The notes beneath the pieces were generated by a model. That model searched no databases. It was given only the letters and a program-made list of their open reading frames with translations, and was not told the origin of the DNA. From contig OY730174.1 of the NCBI GenBank assembly GCA_963422465.1, positions 2,568,914 to 2,632,913 on the forward strand: a stretch of DNA of 64,000 nucleotides, in the 5' to 3' direction. This DNA comes from Lichina pygmaea (Eukaryota > Ascomycota > Lichinomycetes > Lichinales > Lichinaceae). A program made the position numbers and the translations under genes. Below, in pieces: positions 52,268-63,622 of this stretch. The first letter of the stretch is position 1, and each line of letters begins with the position of its first letter.

Positions 52268-53284
52268 ATGGGATTTAGGTCAGGCCGGCGGATGGCGTTC
52301 CGACGGGTGTCTTGGGGTCTTTTCATGGGGGGGGATGAGTTTGCTCATCACCGATGCGCGAATAGGACAGCAGCATGGCAGGATCTAATGGGTACGCATC
52401 GTCGAGGGGCGTTTCTTCTACGAGTCTACGAACATGACATGTCTTTCGACGCTCTTGAGGCTTATCGCCATTTCCGAATCCAATTTGACACCCGTTTCTG
52501 CTCATGGCGGAGGACGGCTCTTTGAAGCAGAAGTCCGTAACATTGCCCACCTACGGGGCTTTCTGTCGCACTGTCGTCTCCCACCGCAGACACCTCGACC
52601 TTCGTACAGACTCATACGGACTCCACGGCTTGGACGAGCGTTCTGATGTCGATCGTACCCGGATGCCCCTTACAGTACGTACGTACTTCCTAGTTCATCT
52701 CGACCACACTTGTGACAAGACTCGTGGGATATATACACCAATTATTTGGCACGACGATGTTGCCTCGACTGGCACCTCAATCGACATTTGAATTAGTGGC
52801 TTGTTCTAGAGCTTTGAGTACGTTTCTGCTTTAGGGCCTTTGGAGCTGCTATTCGCTATTCAACAGCACTGCACTCGGGTACCTTGGTCTCGGAAGGGTT
52901 TGCGCCTTGGTTTATTATTTTTGTCACTTGAAGGCTGGGTACAGTATATGCCTGGGACTACTGTAGACATGCACGGGGCATATGCTACTGTAATAAGAGC
53001 CTGTATGCCCAAGAGTGAGAGGTGCATGCCTGGTGAGAACACCTAAGTAGCCTACTGGCTCAGGTCCAAGAAGCCTGTAGTATAGACTAGTAGCTTACGT
53101 CAGCCGGCTAGACCCCGACATGGTACCTATGTACTTTCACAGCTTCGGTATCACGTCGTGGTCACGTGTGGCTGATATTACCGCTGTCCAGGACGTCGAT
53201 ACATGACGATAACCGTACATGGTTTCCTGGGATCAGACTCCGTCTCCGTCGCTGACTCCCGCCCCCTGCGGGTGCTGAACGACG
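52268..53284. other. Intergenic, upstream of the PPR gene
   Basis: No gene is supported. ACAGTACGTACGTACTTCC lies at about 52672-52690, and TGGTACCTATGTAC at about 53121-53134, again GTAC-type sequence. ORFs of 60-95 codons are without recognisable content. Confidence 0.5.
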
Positions 53285-55501
53285 ATGCCTCTCAAGGCAT
53301 CACATCCAGTGCCGTCGAAGACGGTGCTACGGTACCTATGCAACATCACCTTGGCCGGCACCGCCACAGTCGGGGCGGCGTTCATGGAACACAAACGTCG
53401 AGCGTTGCGGGAGTGGAACTGGAAAGCCCAGAACTCGACCTCGCTGAGGTCGCATGCACGATACAGCTCATGCGCCGCGGCTGGGCGGATCAAGGAGCTC
53501 TTGTCCCAAGCGCGAGTCGACGAGGCCGAGACCGAATTGGCAGAGTTCGAGACGTCGATGAGGCACCACTCAAACCACGAGACGGTCGCGACCGTCATCC
53601 ACAACCTCCGTCGCAACGTCTTGCGAACCCTGTGGTGGACATTCAAGGATATCAAGCAGCTCACCGCCACGTTCGACAAGCTCGAATCACGCTTCGCCCT
53701 GTTCAAGCCCTTGCCAGATCTGTTCGAGCAGATGGCCCATGCGTGCGTGCAGGTACGCAACGAAGATGGTGCCAAATACTACCTGCGGCAGATGTCGACC
53801 GAGTACGGCTTTGAGCCGACCGTCTTTTCTTCGGGGCTTGCCCTACTTGGTCATGCCCGGAGGGGCCAGTGGGAAATGGTATGCTCGGGTCTAGAAGACC
53901 TTCGGAGGTTTCGAGAGCGTGCCGACTACGAATCCAAGTTTCGCCGGATATTCAATGGGCTCCTGGTCGAGTACCTACACCGTCACGGTCTCGAGAAGGC
54001 CCAGGAGTTTTGCCTCGAGGCCATCGAACGCTACGGTCTGGTGCCCAACCAGTACACCTCGAACCTCATCGTCTGCAGGCTGGCTCACGAGGGTCAAGCG
54101 GAGCGGCTGCGGGAGTTTCTGACCGCGATGAAGCCGTTCGGTGTCAGGTTCGACGCCAATTCGTTCCGGCGCGTGCTCCGGAGGCACTGGCTCAAAGATC
54201 TGAGGAGCCCGGAAAGCAAACGCTTGTACGACATCGTCGTGTTGGTCAACGAGTTGGATCCGTCTCTTGTCGATGAAAGCTGTTGGGGCATAGTGGACAG
54301 ATGGAGCCGCCTGCAGCCGGAGAAGGAGGCAGACAACGCAGCCCCGTCGGACGCGACGCAGCACCCACGACCGGACGAGGCGCCAAGCCACGGCGGAGGC
54401 GGGTTGGACGGGTTGGACGATGCTACGAAGTTCATCCGGGCCAACAGAACACCCGGCACGATACCGAGGCGTGTCGTGAGGCGGGAACTGCACACCAGAG
54501 GCAGGCCGAAGGAGGCCGTTCGAGCTTTCGGGAAGGCACGGACGAAAGGCGTCAGCCTGCCTCAGCAGGTCGTACGTGAAGCCGTGACAGCGGCACTGAT
54601 CCTCGAGGGGCATGATTCCCCCGAGGTCATGTCTCTGCTCGGGTTGCTTGGCTCTCCCAACGACTCCCCAACCGCGCTACTCCCGGTGATTTACAACCAG
54701 CTCGACCGCGTCACCGACAACGGCACCGTCTACGAGACGCCGTTCTACTGCTACGATCTGCTGGAACGGGCACATGCTCCCATTGAGCACTCCGTCACCC
54801 GGCGAGCCGCCAGAATCCTCATGGACAGGGGAAAGGCGGCGATGGCGGTGCAGCTCATGATGACGGCCGGGAAGTCGCGCTGGGCGAAGCTCAGGCCGTT
54901 CGACCTTGCCTCCTTCACCATGCTGCTGCAGGCTTACGGCGTCCGGAAGGACGTCGACGGCATCTGGGATGTCGTCAAGGCAGTGCTGGAGCGGGACTTC
55001 ACCATCGACAAGGTGTTCGTAGGGTGTCTCAGGGGCATCATCGGGGATCTGAGACAGAGGGTAGCCGTGCTCTCGAGGAGGAAGCTGCGGTTCCTGCAGC
55101 GGGTCATCCTGGATCGGCAGGCAGAACAGCGCGCAGGGGTCCGACGGCGATTCTTCGGCATGCTCAATTCGGTCGCGGGCGTTGCAGAGCTCGAGGGAAG
55201 AGGATTCGAACCGAGGAGCGCGGTCGACAAGACTCGAATGCAACAGCGCAGTCAGCCAAAACCAGCCCACGAGCGCACTCCTGCTCGTTCTCCTGCAGCA
55301 GCAGCAGCAGCAGCGGCGGCGGCGCCAGTGTCGTCAGGAAGCAAGAGCCTCGTCGCCAAAGTGGACGCGTGCAACAAAGAATCAAAGGGCGTCAGATGGG
55401 TCTTCTTTGCCGAACGCACAGACAAAGGCTTCAGGTTCAGGGGTCACAAGTCTAAACCCTTGAACAAGTTCTACCGTGCATTCCGCGCCGGAGAGACCTG
55501 A
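53285..55501 (+). CDS. Pentatricopeptide-repeat protein, probably mitochondrial
   Basis: A single exon of 738 residues. Repeats of about 35 residues fit the PPR pattern: LFEQMAHACVQVRNEDGAKY, YLRQMSTEYGFEPTVFSSGL, KAQEFCLEAIERYGLVPNQY with TSNLIVCRLAHEGQAERLRE, FLTAMKPFGVRFDANSFRRV, and later ASFTMLLQAYGVRKDVDGIW. PPR proteins bind organellar RNA in a sequence-specific way; fungal members act in mitochondrial transcript maturation or translation. The first 40 residues are basic and hydrophobic (MPLKASHPVPSKTVLRYLCN, then a short hydrophobic segment), compatible with a mitochondrial import signal. Near the C-terminus is an alanine run encoded by GCA/GCG triplets (about 55292-55325), then a basic end. 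It resembles other long Pezizomycotina PPR proteins; the specific yeast counterpart is not clear to me. Confidence 0.82.
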   Translation: MPLKASHPVPSKTVLRYLCNITLAGTATVGAAFMEHKRRALREWNWKAQNSTSLRSHARYSSCAAAGRIKELLSQARVDEAETELAEFETSMRHHSNHETVATVIHNLRRNVLRTLWWTFKDIKQLTATFDKLESRFALFKPLPDLFEQMAHACVQVRNEDGAKYYLRQMSTEYGFEPTVFSSGLALLGHARRGQWEMVCSGLEDLRRFRERADYESKFRRIFNGLLVEYLHRHGLEKAQEFCLEAIERYGLVPNQYTSNLIVCRLAHEGQAERLREFLTAMKPFGVRFDANSFRRVLRRHWLKDLRSPESKRLYDIVVLVNELDPSLVDESCWGIVDRWSRLQPEKEADNAAPSDATQHPRPDEAPSHGGGGLDGLDDATKFIRANRTPGTIPRRVVRRELHTRGRPKEAVRAFGKARTKGVSLPQQVVREAVTAALILEGHDSPEVMSLLGLLGSPNDSPTALLPVIYNQLDRVTDNGTVYETPFYCYDLLERAHAPIEHSVTRRAARILMDRGKAAMAVQLMMTAGKSRWAKLRPFDLASFTMLLQAYGVRKDVDGIWDVVKAVLERDFTIDKVFVGCLRGIIGDLRQRVAVLSRRKLRFLQRVILDRQAEQRAGVRRRFFGMLNSVAGVAELEGRGFEPRSAVDKTRMQQRSQPKPAHERTPARSPAAAAAAAAAAPVSSGSKSLVAKVDACNKESKGVRWVFFAERTDKGFRFRGHKSKPLNKFYRAFRAGET

Positions 55502-56141
55502 AGGGACTGGACGGCGGCAGGCTAGTCTTGCACGGGAGGCAGGCTAGTCTCGGAGCGGAGGCAACCATGTTGAACTGAAAGAGACGGAGAGACGGAGAGA
55601 CGGAGAGACGGAGGGAGAGGGCTGGGGAGGGCTGGCGCAGTGGGGGAGGGCTGGGTATAGCTTGGTGGTATAGCTTGGTGGTATAGCTGGGGAGGGCTGG
55701 GTATAGCTACAGTTCGAAGCATGAACTATCGGGATAAGAGTTACCGCCACGTATCGTACCCCACAGGAGCTGGCTTACGGTACCCGTATGGAATACTCGG
55801 GAGAGTGGGAGTATAGTTGTATTTTGTTGTCGAAAGGCACTACAGTAACGTGTATATGACTGAAAGACAGACAGGAAGAGGGGGATGTTGCCCCCCCCCC
55901 CCCCCCCCCCCCCCCTTTTTTTTTTGTCGACAAGATTTTTTCAGTGTTGATGATGGTGAGATTGGAAGCAGTGATTGGCGACTTGTGACTGTTACTGGGA
56001 GCAGGCAGGCGTAGCATATATAGCTTGGGTTACTCCTCTCGTCTCGGAGCTGCTTGGAGCAGCTGGACTACGTATGTACCTAGACTACCTAGACTACCTA
56101 GACGCTGCCAGGATCAAACGTCCCTTCTCGACAGACGAGGC
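55502..56141. other. Convergent intergenic region with low-complexity tracts
   Basis: This holds an 8-bp tandem repeat (GAGACGGA units) at about 55579-55612, a GGCTGGG(G/T)/TATAGCTTGGTG repeat at about 55618-55710, and a C25-T10 tract at 55891-55925. A short CTAGACTACCTAGACTACCT repeat occurs near 56080-56101. No gene is seen between the two converging genes. Confidence 0.55.
55891..55925. repeat. Poly-C then poly-T tract
   Basis: About 25 C followed directly by 10 T on the plus strand, between the 3' ends of the PPR and SLC35F-like genes. The counts are uncertain because such tracts slip. Confidence 0.9.
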
Positions 56142-57664
56142 TCAGACGGCCGAGTCGCCTACGCGAGCGTCGGGCGTAGGCGAGGAGGAGGACGACCGAG
56201 ACGGGGCGAGGCCGGTGCTTCGCAGCTTCCTCCGGGCCGTGCCGACGCCGTCGACGCCGCCTTCCTGGTCACGGCCGAGCCAGGGCTTGACGGCCTCGCC
56301 GAGGCTGGACTTGCCGACGTGGTAGACGAACTGACCGAGCAGGATGAGGCTGAAGGCGATCGGGTACATCCAGTGGATCGACAGCCTGAAGACGTGGATG
56401 CCGACGACGACGCCCCAGAAGTTGGCCGTCAGCAGCGAGATGTTGAAGAAGGCCGCCGACGCGAGCCGCAGCAGCACCGGCACGAGCGAGTAGAAGAGCG
56501 CCAGGCAGAGCGTGTACCCGACCAGGTAGCCGATCACGGTCCCGGTCCAGCTCGCGTCGCGGATCGAGTCGCGGTCGAAGATGGCCGCCTGCGTGCCGTT
56601 GATCAACATGGCCCAGAACCCGAGCTGGCCCACCACCTCGTGCAGCGCTTTCTTCGACACCAGGAACTCTTGCGCCAGGTTCGACAGGCCGTAGAAGGTG
56701 GCGCCCAGCAGCGCGAAGAGATCGCCCCGCACCGCGTTCTTGGCCTCGCCGCCGTTGCTGCCGGTGATGTGGTCGCTGCCGAGCAGGACGCCCATGCCCC
56801 CGACGCACACCAGGATCCCCACAATCTGCGACCAGTGATACCGCACCCGCAGCACGACGAACGAGAGGACCACGACGACGACAATGGCCCAGAAGTTGAT
56901 CAGCTGGGCCGACAGGATGTTGGTGTCACGGTAGGCCCGCACGACGAAGTAGTTCTGCAGGTCGTCGAGGAGTCAGTCTTTGGTCCCTGCCGTGGCTATC
57001 TTGACGTACACCTTCAACGTCTGCAAACGCGAGGAGGAAGTCTGCACATGAGTAAGCCCTCCGATCATTCGAGCTCATCTGTGGACGAAAGGAGCTTTAC
57101 ACTTCCAGCCATCTCGGACCACGACGGATGCCCACTTCTTGAAGCCGTACTTGTAGACGGTGAACGTGGTGTATACCAAATTGAGTAGCGCGTAGTTGAA
57201 GAAGGTCTGGAAGGCAGGGATTGAGGTGCCCTCTTCGACCAACAACGCAGTGAAGGTGTTGGTGCTCGTGAGAAAGAGAGCCAGCAATTGTCTACGCCAT
57301 CGCAGGCCCTCCCGAATTGGCTCAGCTTGGTCGGACCCGGAGTATATGGGAAACAGAGTACAGTATAACGAGAGCATATATGCGCTGAAGAGCAGGTGCA
57401 AGGCCACACTTACCCCAGCAGGAGGATGATATAAAATTCCTTGGTCTTGAAGAACGCATACCAGCTCCGGTCGGACTCGTTTAGCAGCTCGGCGGCCGAA
57501 TCACTGCCGTCGCTGCCCTTGTCCCTGCGGCCAGTCGCATGGCTTTGCGCCGCGGCGAGGGATATATGTATCTCGTCGGGATTGACAGGCCCAGTGCCTG
57601 CGCTTCCAGGAACGTCATGGTCGGCTCCATCCTTGCGCGTGTCGAGCGGGACAGGGTTACCCAT
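56142..57664 (-). CDS. SLC35F-type (DUF914) drug/metabolite transporter
   Basis: Four exons (57664-57414, 57291-57101, 57041-57010, 56954-56142) encode about 428 residues; the third exon is only 32 nt. The family (SLC35F1/F2/F6-like, DMT superfamily) has about ten membrane helices. Visible family stretches: FYIILLLG joined to QLLALFLTSTNTFTALL, KWKYFLLAFADVEGNYFVVR reconstructed over the two central introns, AYRDTNILSAQLINFWAIVV, RYHWSQIVGILVCVGGMGVL, LLGSDHITGSNGGEAKNAVR, GDLFALLGATFYGLSNLAQE and FWGVVVGIHVFRLSIHWMYP. The N-terminal 70 residues are polar and acidic and the C-terminal 45 are Ser/Arg-rich, both probably cytosolic. The substrate is unknown. The start MGNPVPLD was chosen over an in-frame Met 16 codons upstream, which would add a basic leader. 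All four phases close. Confidence 0.9.
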
Positions 57665-60583
57665 GCTGTGGCAAACCCTGGCTCTCTTTCGGCTCGGCGC
57701 AAAGAGTCGCAAGGAGCTCCAACGAGAACGAAATCCTTCTCGCGGCGAAACACGCGATGCGACCAGGTCCGAGCGCCGGTATGGCTGTCTCGTTTGGAGC
57801 TTTGTTGGCGATTAGTGAGCGCAAAACTCCCGAAGTCGCTCACTGTGTGTCGTCGCTGGGGCAAGCGGAGCGACGGTGGGGATGTCTGGAGTAGTCGGAG
57901 CGGTGGGGTTGCACGAAGCGAGGGGTCCGCGTCGACTATCGATAAGGGCACAGCGTGACTGCTGCATGACTTCTGTAGCTTGATGAGTCATCGCCAAAGC
58001 GTTGACCCACAAGATCGACGATATTGTTGAGTCCGGCCAAGGAATCCTCAGAACGCGGATCTTCTGTTCTAGCTGCGAGGAACGGGCCTGCTTTGCTTTT
58101 GGTGATAGATAGCACAAAGGTGGAAGAAGAAGAAGAAGAAGAAGAAGAAGAAGAAGAGAAAGCGCCTTTTCAGCAGGAGAAAAGCGTGGCCATGCTGCAA
58201 GGAAAATATTTGTTGTACGACCCGGCACCGCACGAACGAGTGCTTCTCTTGTAGACACTGCGCGCGACTGTCCATATCTAGTCATACAAGCACCGGAAAG
58301 AGGTGTGCGTAGGACGTTTGATGGAGGCAAGACCACTTTGAGCCCACGGAGCCGTCCAAACATTGCACGAGACCTTTTAGGTCGATACACTTGTACACCA
58401 ACGAGGGCATTGTTGCAGGTAGAGCTCGGTTGGTGGAGCATTCATTGTATTGCAGGCTGTCACGTCGTCAACCAAGATGGCAATAATCTGCCAGAACGAC
58501 GATCTCGAGGTCTTGATGATGGGGAAAACAAGGAAGAAGCAGAATAGCGACGGTGATTTCAGCCACAAAAGTGTCGGGAGGGCAATGTTGCCCGGAACCA
58601 AGGCCTCTTCGGGAGGTCTCTTCTCCAGTCAGCGAAGATGTGACATGTCGTTCCAGACGAGCCAGGAGAGGCGGCTAGCCCGTGAACAGAGAAACCACAG
58701 CCGCAGCAGAACAGATTGCCAATACAATCACTAGAACAACTACGAAAACAGCAGCTATAGGTAGCAGTGTATCTCCCAAGGTCTGAAAAACGACACAAGC
58801 GCTTGCAGTCAGCTCGCGTGCGCTCGAAACACAGACTTAAGCTGACATGGGGGTAAAGAGAACCAGGGGCGTACGATGTGATCCCGGTCCTGCGACAAGC
58901 TGCTGTGCAGAACCTGCCCCTGAGCCACTCCATATATGCGCTGGAGGGGACGAGAGGATAATCCGTGGATAGAGGAACCATCGCAGAAGGGCATCTGGTT
59001 GGCAAGCACAACCGCTCGGTCGTAGTCGATCTCGCCACCGCTAATCCACAAAAATTGCTGGACCAAGTAAGCCCGTACTTCGGCATGTCGCTTGGCGCTG
59101 CAAGCGTTTCGGTTTGCTTGGATGGTGGGCAAAAGCAGAGGGCGTCTCGCCGGCGTGATTGAGGCAGCCCATACTTTCGAGTGGGCTCCGTGTATCGAGA
59201 TGGGCCTCGAGCCGGATCTGGTAAGCCTGGACTTCACGATAAGTCACACGTGCGGCTCTAGGACAGCTCTATGGCGCCTTGAACAGACTAGAGCCCAGAA
59301 GCCGAGCTGGAGAGAAGGCCGTCAGCTCCCGGATCAAGCGCCGTAGGGTCAGTTGCACAGGGGGCAAGGAAGACGTACGTGGACCCGCGGTTTCCTTGTT
59401 GGTTGCTCAATCCTTGTTGGAGGACGCTCACGAGAGGCAGCCAGATAGCAGCAGCACTAGTAGCAGCAGAAGCAGAAGCAGAAGCAGGATTATGGTTTCT
59501 GTTCGGGCATAAACAGTCAGCCCGAGGTGATCGAGTGTCATCGATATCGACGACCTACCAGTACGAAACTCGAGAATCGGGGTTTCTGCACTGTCCGAGG
59601 CGGCTTCAACAGGGGCCATGGCCGAACATCAAGGAGGAACCGGGGTCCTTATACGGCAGCAACAGGGGGGTAGGGAAGGTAAGGTCACCCTTTTCCCGTC
59701 AAGCAGCAGGGACGTCTCTACCCAGAAGCATATCGCTTTCCGTAGGGAGAAGGATCTCTTTCCCCGCACAAGCTGAAGCAGGCTCAAGCTCACGAGACAC
59801 TTGTTCGGGACAGAAGCTTTCCATTTGCATCGATCTGGGCCGCAAGGACCGACCCGTGCACACGTTGATCGATGTCGCCAAAAGCATGTCTGGTTGTCAC
59901 GTATCGCGCCTACTCAGATCAGTCTGATCTCAGTACTCGTAGTCAGTACAGACGCACAGGTAAGTCACGGACATCCTTGCACGTGATGCGGCTCCATTGC
60001 AGCCCAGCAGCACGTGATCCAGCTGATATCTGGGCTTGCCGATGGCCGGGAGTGCCTGAGAGCCTAAAGGCCAAGGGTTGACCTCCAACACTACTGTACG
60101 AGTAGGCGCACTCTCGGCTGGCTGGCCAGGGCTGGCACCCTCGTACGTACTGTACGTACACCCTTATCGCTCGGTTACGGCGCCATTCGAGCCAGTGCGG
60201 CTCTTCTGAGCTCTACCGATACTGAACACCTGCCTACGTAGGTACCGGTGCCCTGAGCCTCCACCGGAATATCAGGGCTCATAGTCCTCATTGCCGTACC
60301 TGGTACGTACGTACTTACTGCATAGTGACAACCACCGAACGGGCCCCGGCTGCATCCATAAAGTCGATGCTACGCTAAACGCACCATCGCCATCGCCATC
60401 GCCATCGCCATCGCCATCGCCATCGCCATCACCGTCACTACTCGTGACCTTGGGGAGAACCGGCCCGTCGACTTGTCCACACATGTCCAGCACTCCCCCG
60501 GTTTGCTTGCTTCCCTGGTGTCGAGTCTGGATAGAGAAGCTCGCCAGCGGCAGGAATCGAAATCACATCACCCGTCACTCCCC
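57665..60583. other. Divergent intergenic stretch, 2.9 kb
   Basis: No gene is supported between the SLC35F-like and PSY2 starts. A (GAA)n run lies at about 58126-58155. GTAC palindromes occur at about 60144-60162 (GTACGTACTGTACGTACACC) and 60299-60314, roughly 270-440 bp before PSY2. A (CCATCG)n hexanucleotide array is at about 60386-60431. ORFs of up to 180 codons at 58559-59927 lack domains and overlap on both strands. Confidence 0.5.
60386..60431. repeat. (CCATCG)n hexanucleotide array
   Basis: About eight perfect tandem copies of CCATCG, some 155-200 bp upstream of the PSY2 start codon, so probably in its promoter or 5' untranslated region. Confidence 0.9.
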
Positions 60584-63500
60584 ATGGCGGCCGCTCAGCT
60601 GCATCAGCCCAGCGAACGGAGGAGGGTCAAGGTGTACGAGCTGCGCAATAGCGACTGGTTCGATCGAGGCACCGGCTTCTGCATGGGGCAGCTCGTCGAC
60701 GTAAGTCGGAAGCGAGCCGATGCCCGCGCCTCCTCACAGGAGGCCCCCCGATTGCCGTCGCTGACAAGCTGAGCTGGCGCCCGTCGACAGAACGAGCCGC
60801 GCATCTTCGTCGCTTCCGAGGATGACCCAGCCCAGACGCTGTTGGAGGCGACGGTGTCGAGGGACGATAGCTACCAGAAGCAGCAGGGTCAGATGCCAGC
60901 AAGGCCTTGCCGCCACTAGTGAACCGGGAACGCTGACGATTGCTGTCGTTGTTCGTCCTTGTCGTCCTTTGCAGAGACTCTCATCGTCTGGACCGAACGG
61001 CCAGGTGGGCTTGACATGGCCCTCAGTTTCCAGGAGGCCGAAGGCTGCGCGATGATATGGTACGCTTGCAGAATCAGGCCGTCGTCGCGCTCGACGCGAC
61101 CGTTGTGGGGAAGCCCGACTGACGCCGTCTTTGGTTGGAAGGGACTTCGTGAGCACCGTCCAACAGCGACTCCTTTCCGTATCGGCACCACTGCCGCCAG
61201 GTACACGTCGCCCTCCACCCCATCGTTTGCTCTTCGTACCACACCGAGCTCTTTTGCCGGGCCCACGTGGGCCGAGTCGGCTCGTCGCCGTGTCGTCCGA
61301 ATGTTCGAGTCGCTTGCTAACCGCCTCTCGGTCCTCTACGCAGAGGATACGCTCTCGGAAGCGCCGGCGCTCGACGGCGGGCCGCATCCGGTCGGCCTGC
61401 CTCCTCCCGAGCTGGGTCGTCTGTATGAGATCGAGCAGATCGCGCGCGGTGCCAGCGCCGATACCCAAGGCCGAGATGCGCTGGCCAAGGCGATCATCAA
61501 CGAGGACTACATCGTCAAGTTGATTCCCCTGGTGGCCATCGCCGAGGATCTCGAGAGCCTCGACGACCTCCATCGTCTGTGCGACATCATGAAGATGGCC
61601 ATCCTTCTCAACGACACGGCCATCATGGAGCGGGTCGTGGCGGACGATGTGATCCTCGGCGTCGTCGGCGCTCTTGAATGTCCGTCTCCTTCTGCGCTGC
61701 CTGTCCGCATCGCCGTTTGCCGTTTGCCGTGTGCCGTGTGCCGTGTGCCGTGTGCCGTGTGCCGTGTGCCGTGCTGACCTTTTGCCGCCACCTGGTTCAG
61801 ACGACCCCGACTTCCCACGCCACAAGGCCAACCATCGCCACTACCTCAGCAACCGCTCCAAATTCAAGGAGGTCGTTCAGATCCAAGACGAGACGATCCG
61901 GAGGAAGATCCACCATACCTATCGGCTGCAGTACCTGAAGGACGTCGTCCTGGCTCGGATCCTGGACGACCCCACCTTCTCCGTGCTCAACTCGCTCATC
62001 TTCTTCAACCAGGTCGACATTGTCCAGCACCTGCAGAGCGACGTCGCCTTCATCCAGGAGCTCTTTCAGGTCTTTGGCCTGGACGAGCACAACCCGCAGC
62101 GGAAGAAGGACGGTGTGCTGTTCATCCAGCAGTGCTGCGCCGTGGCGAAGAACATTCAACTCCAGTCGCGCGCCGTGCTCTACAACCATTTCATCGACAA
62201 CGACGTCTTCAAGGTCATCACCTACGCCCTGGCCCACAAGGACCCGTCCGTCAGGATCGCCGGCACCGATGTGCTGGTGGCCCTGCTCGACCACGACTCG
62301 AGCTTGATGCGCGCTCTCATCTCCAACCAGATCGACGCCGGGTCCGTGCCTCTGACCGACGTTCTGGTCGACCTTCTCCTGAGCGAGCCCGACTTTGGAG
62401 TCAAGGCCCAGATGTCCGACGCCATCAAGGTGCTGCTCGACCCGAACGCGAACGGCGCAGCGGCGGAAGCCCTCGCCAAGGCGGCCGCCAACGCCAATGC
62501 CGGCACCGACGCCGCGGCCCGCGCGCGGGTCCACCCACCCCAGATCAGCCAGCAGACGGAGAGCTTCATCCAGTACTTCTACGACGCGTCGGCCAGGAGG
62601 CTGTTTCGCCCCTTGGCCGAGCTGCAGCATCGAGATTCAGGTGAGCGTTCGAGGTCGCGACCGGCGGAGCAGGCTCGCGAGAGACGATTGACTCCGCCGC
62701 AGTGTCGAATCTCACCCCGATCGAGGTCGCCCTGTACTCGCATCTGATCGAGCTCCTGAACTTCTTCGTCCGGCAGCATGTCTACCGGAGTAAATACTTC
62801 ATCATCTCCAACAACCTGGCGTCGCGTGTCGCCCAGCTCATGTCGTGCCCGGAGAAGCACCTCAAGCTGAGTAAGTCTCTCGGATCGACAGCGGCGACGC
62901 CCCGTCGATGCTGACCCGACCTCCGACAGCCGCTCTGAAATACTTCCGCACCTGCATCGGCATGCAGGACGAGTTTTACAACCGCCACCTCGTTCAGAAC
63001 CACCTGTTCTGGCCGATCATCAACCTCGTCCTCGAGACGATGCCCAGGAACAACCTGATCAACTCGGCCTGCCTCGAGCTGTTCGATTTCATCAAGCGGG
63101 TAGGCTGTCTCCTTCCGTGTCACGTCGACATCGCTTCGATGCCGGGTGAGGCGCCATCGCTCACGGCGGGTCTACCCCAGGAGAACTTCAAACCGCTCAT
63201 CGTCCACATCGTCGAAGAGTACCGCGAGAAGCTGGAACCGATCACGTATGTCGAGACCTTTCAGGAACTCATTCTACGCTACGACCAGATGCAAGGCTAC
63301 GGTGGCGTGGTCGGTCAAGTCCATCCGACCGATGCGCTGGGAGCAGGGTCCGATCGGATGCCTGTCGGCGGCAGGAGGTGGCAGGGCGTGCGGGAGATGG
63401 ATGCAGCCGAGGAGGAGTACTTCAACACCTCGGACGACGAAGAGAACGAGATCGGCACGCCAAGTGCGAGCGCGAGGATGATGGGGGTTGGATCCACGTC

Positions 63501-63587
63501 GAATGGCTCTCCGTCGTCTCATTCGGACAGGGCTGCCCTCGTTGATTATCCGGACGATGACGACGACGATGACGATGACGACGACGA

Positions 63588-63622
<35 letters not shown>

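Noticed and set aside
56025-57188. 387-codon plus-strand frame opposite the SLC35F-like gene
   Set aside because: It is antisense to a well-supported membrane protein. Its Arg/Asp/His-rich content is the complement of hydrophobic codons.
58559-59927. Frames of 140-180 codons in the gap before PSY2
   Set aside because: They overlap on both strands, lack domains or plausible splice partners and differ in composition from the real genes nearby.
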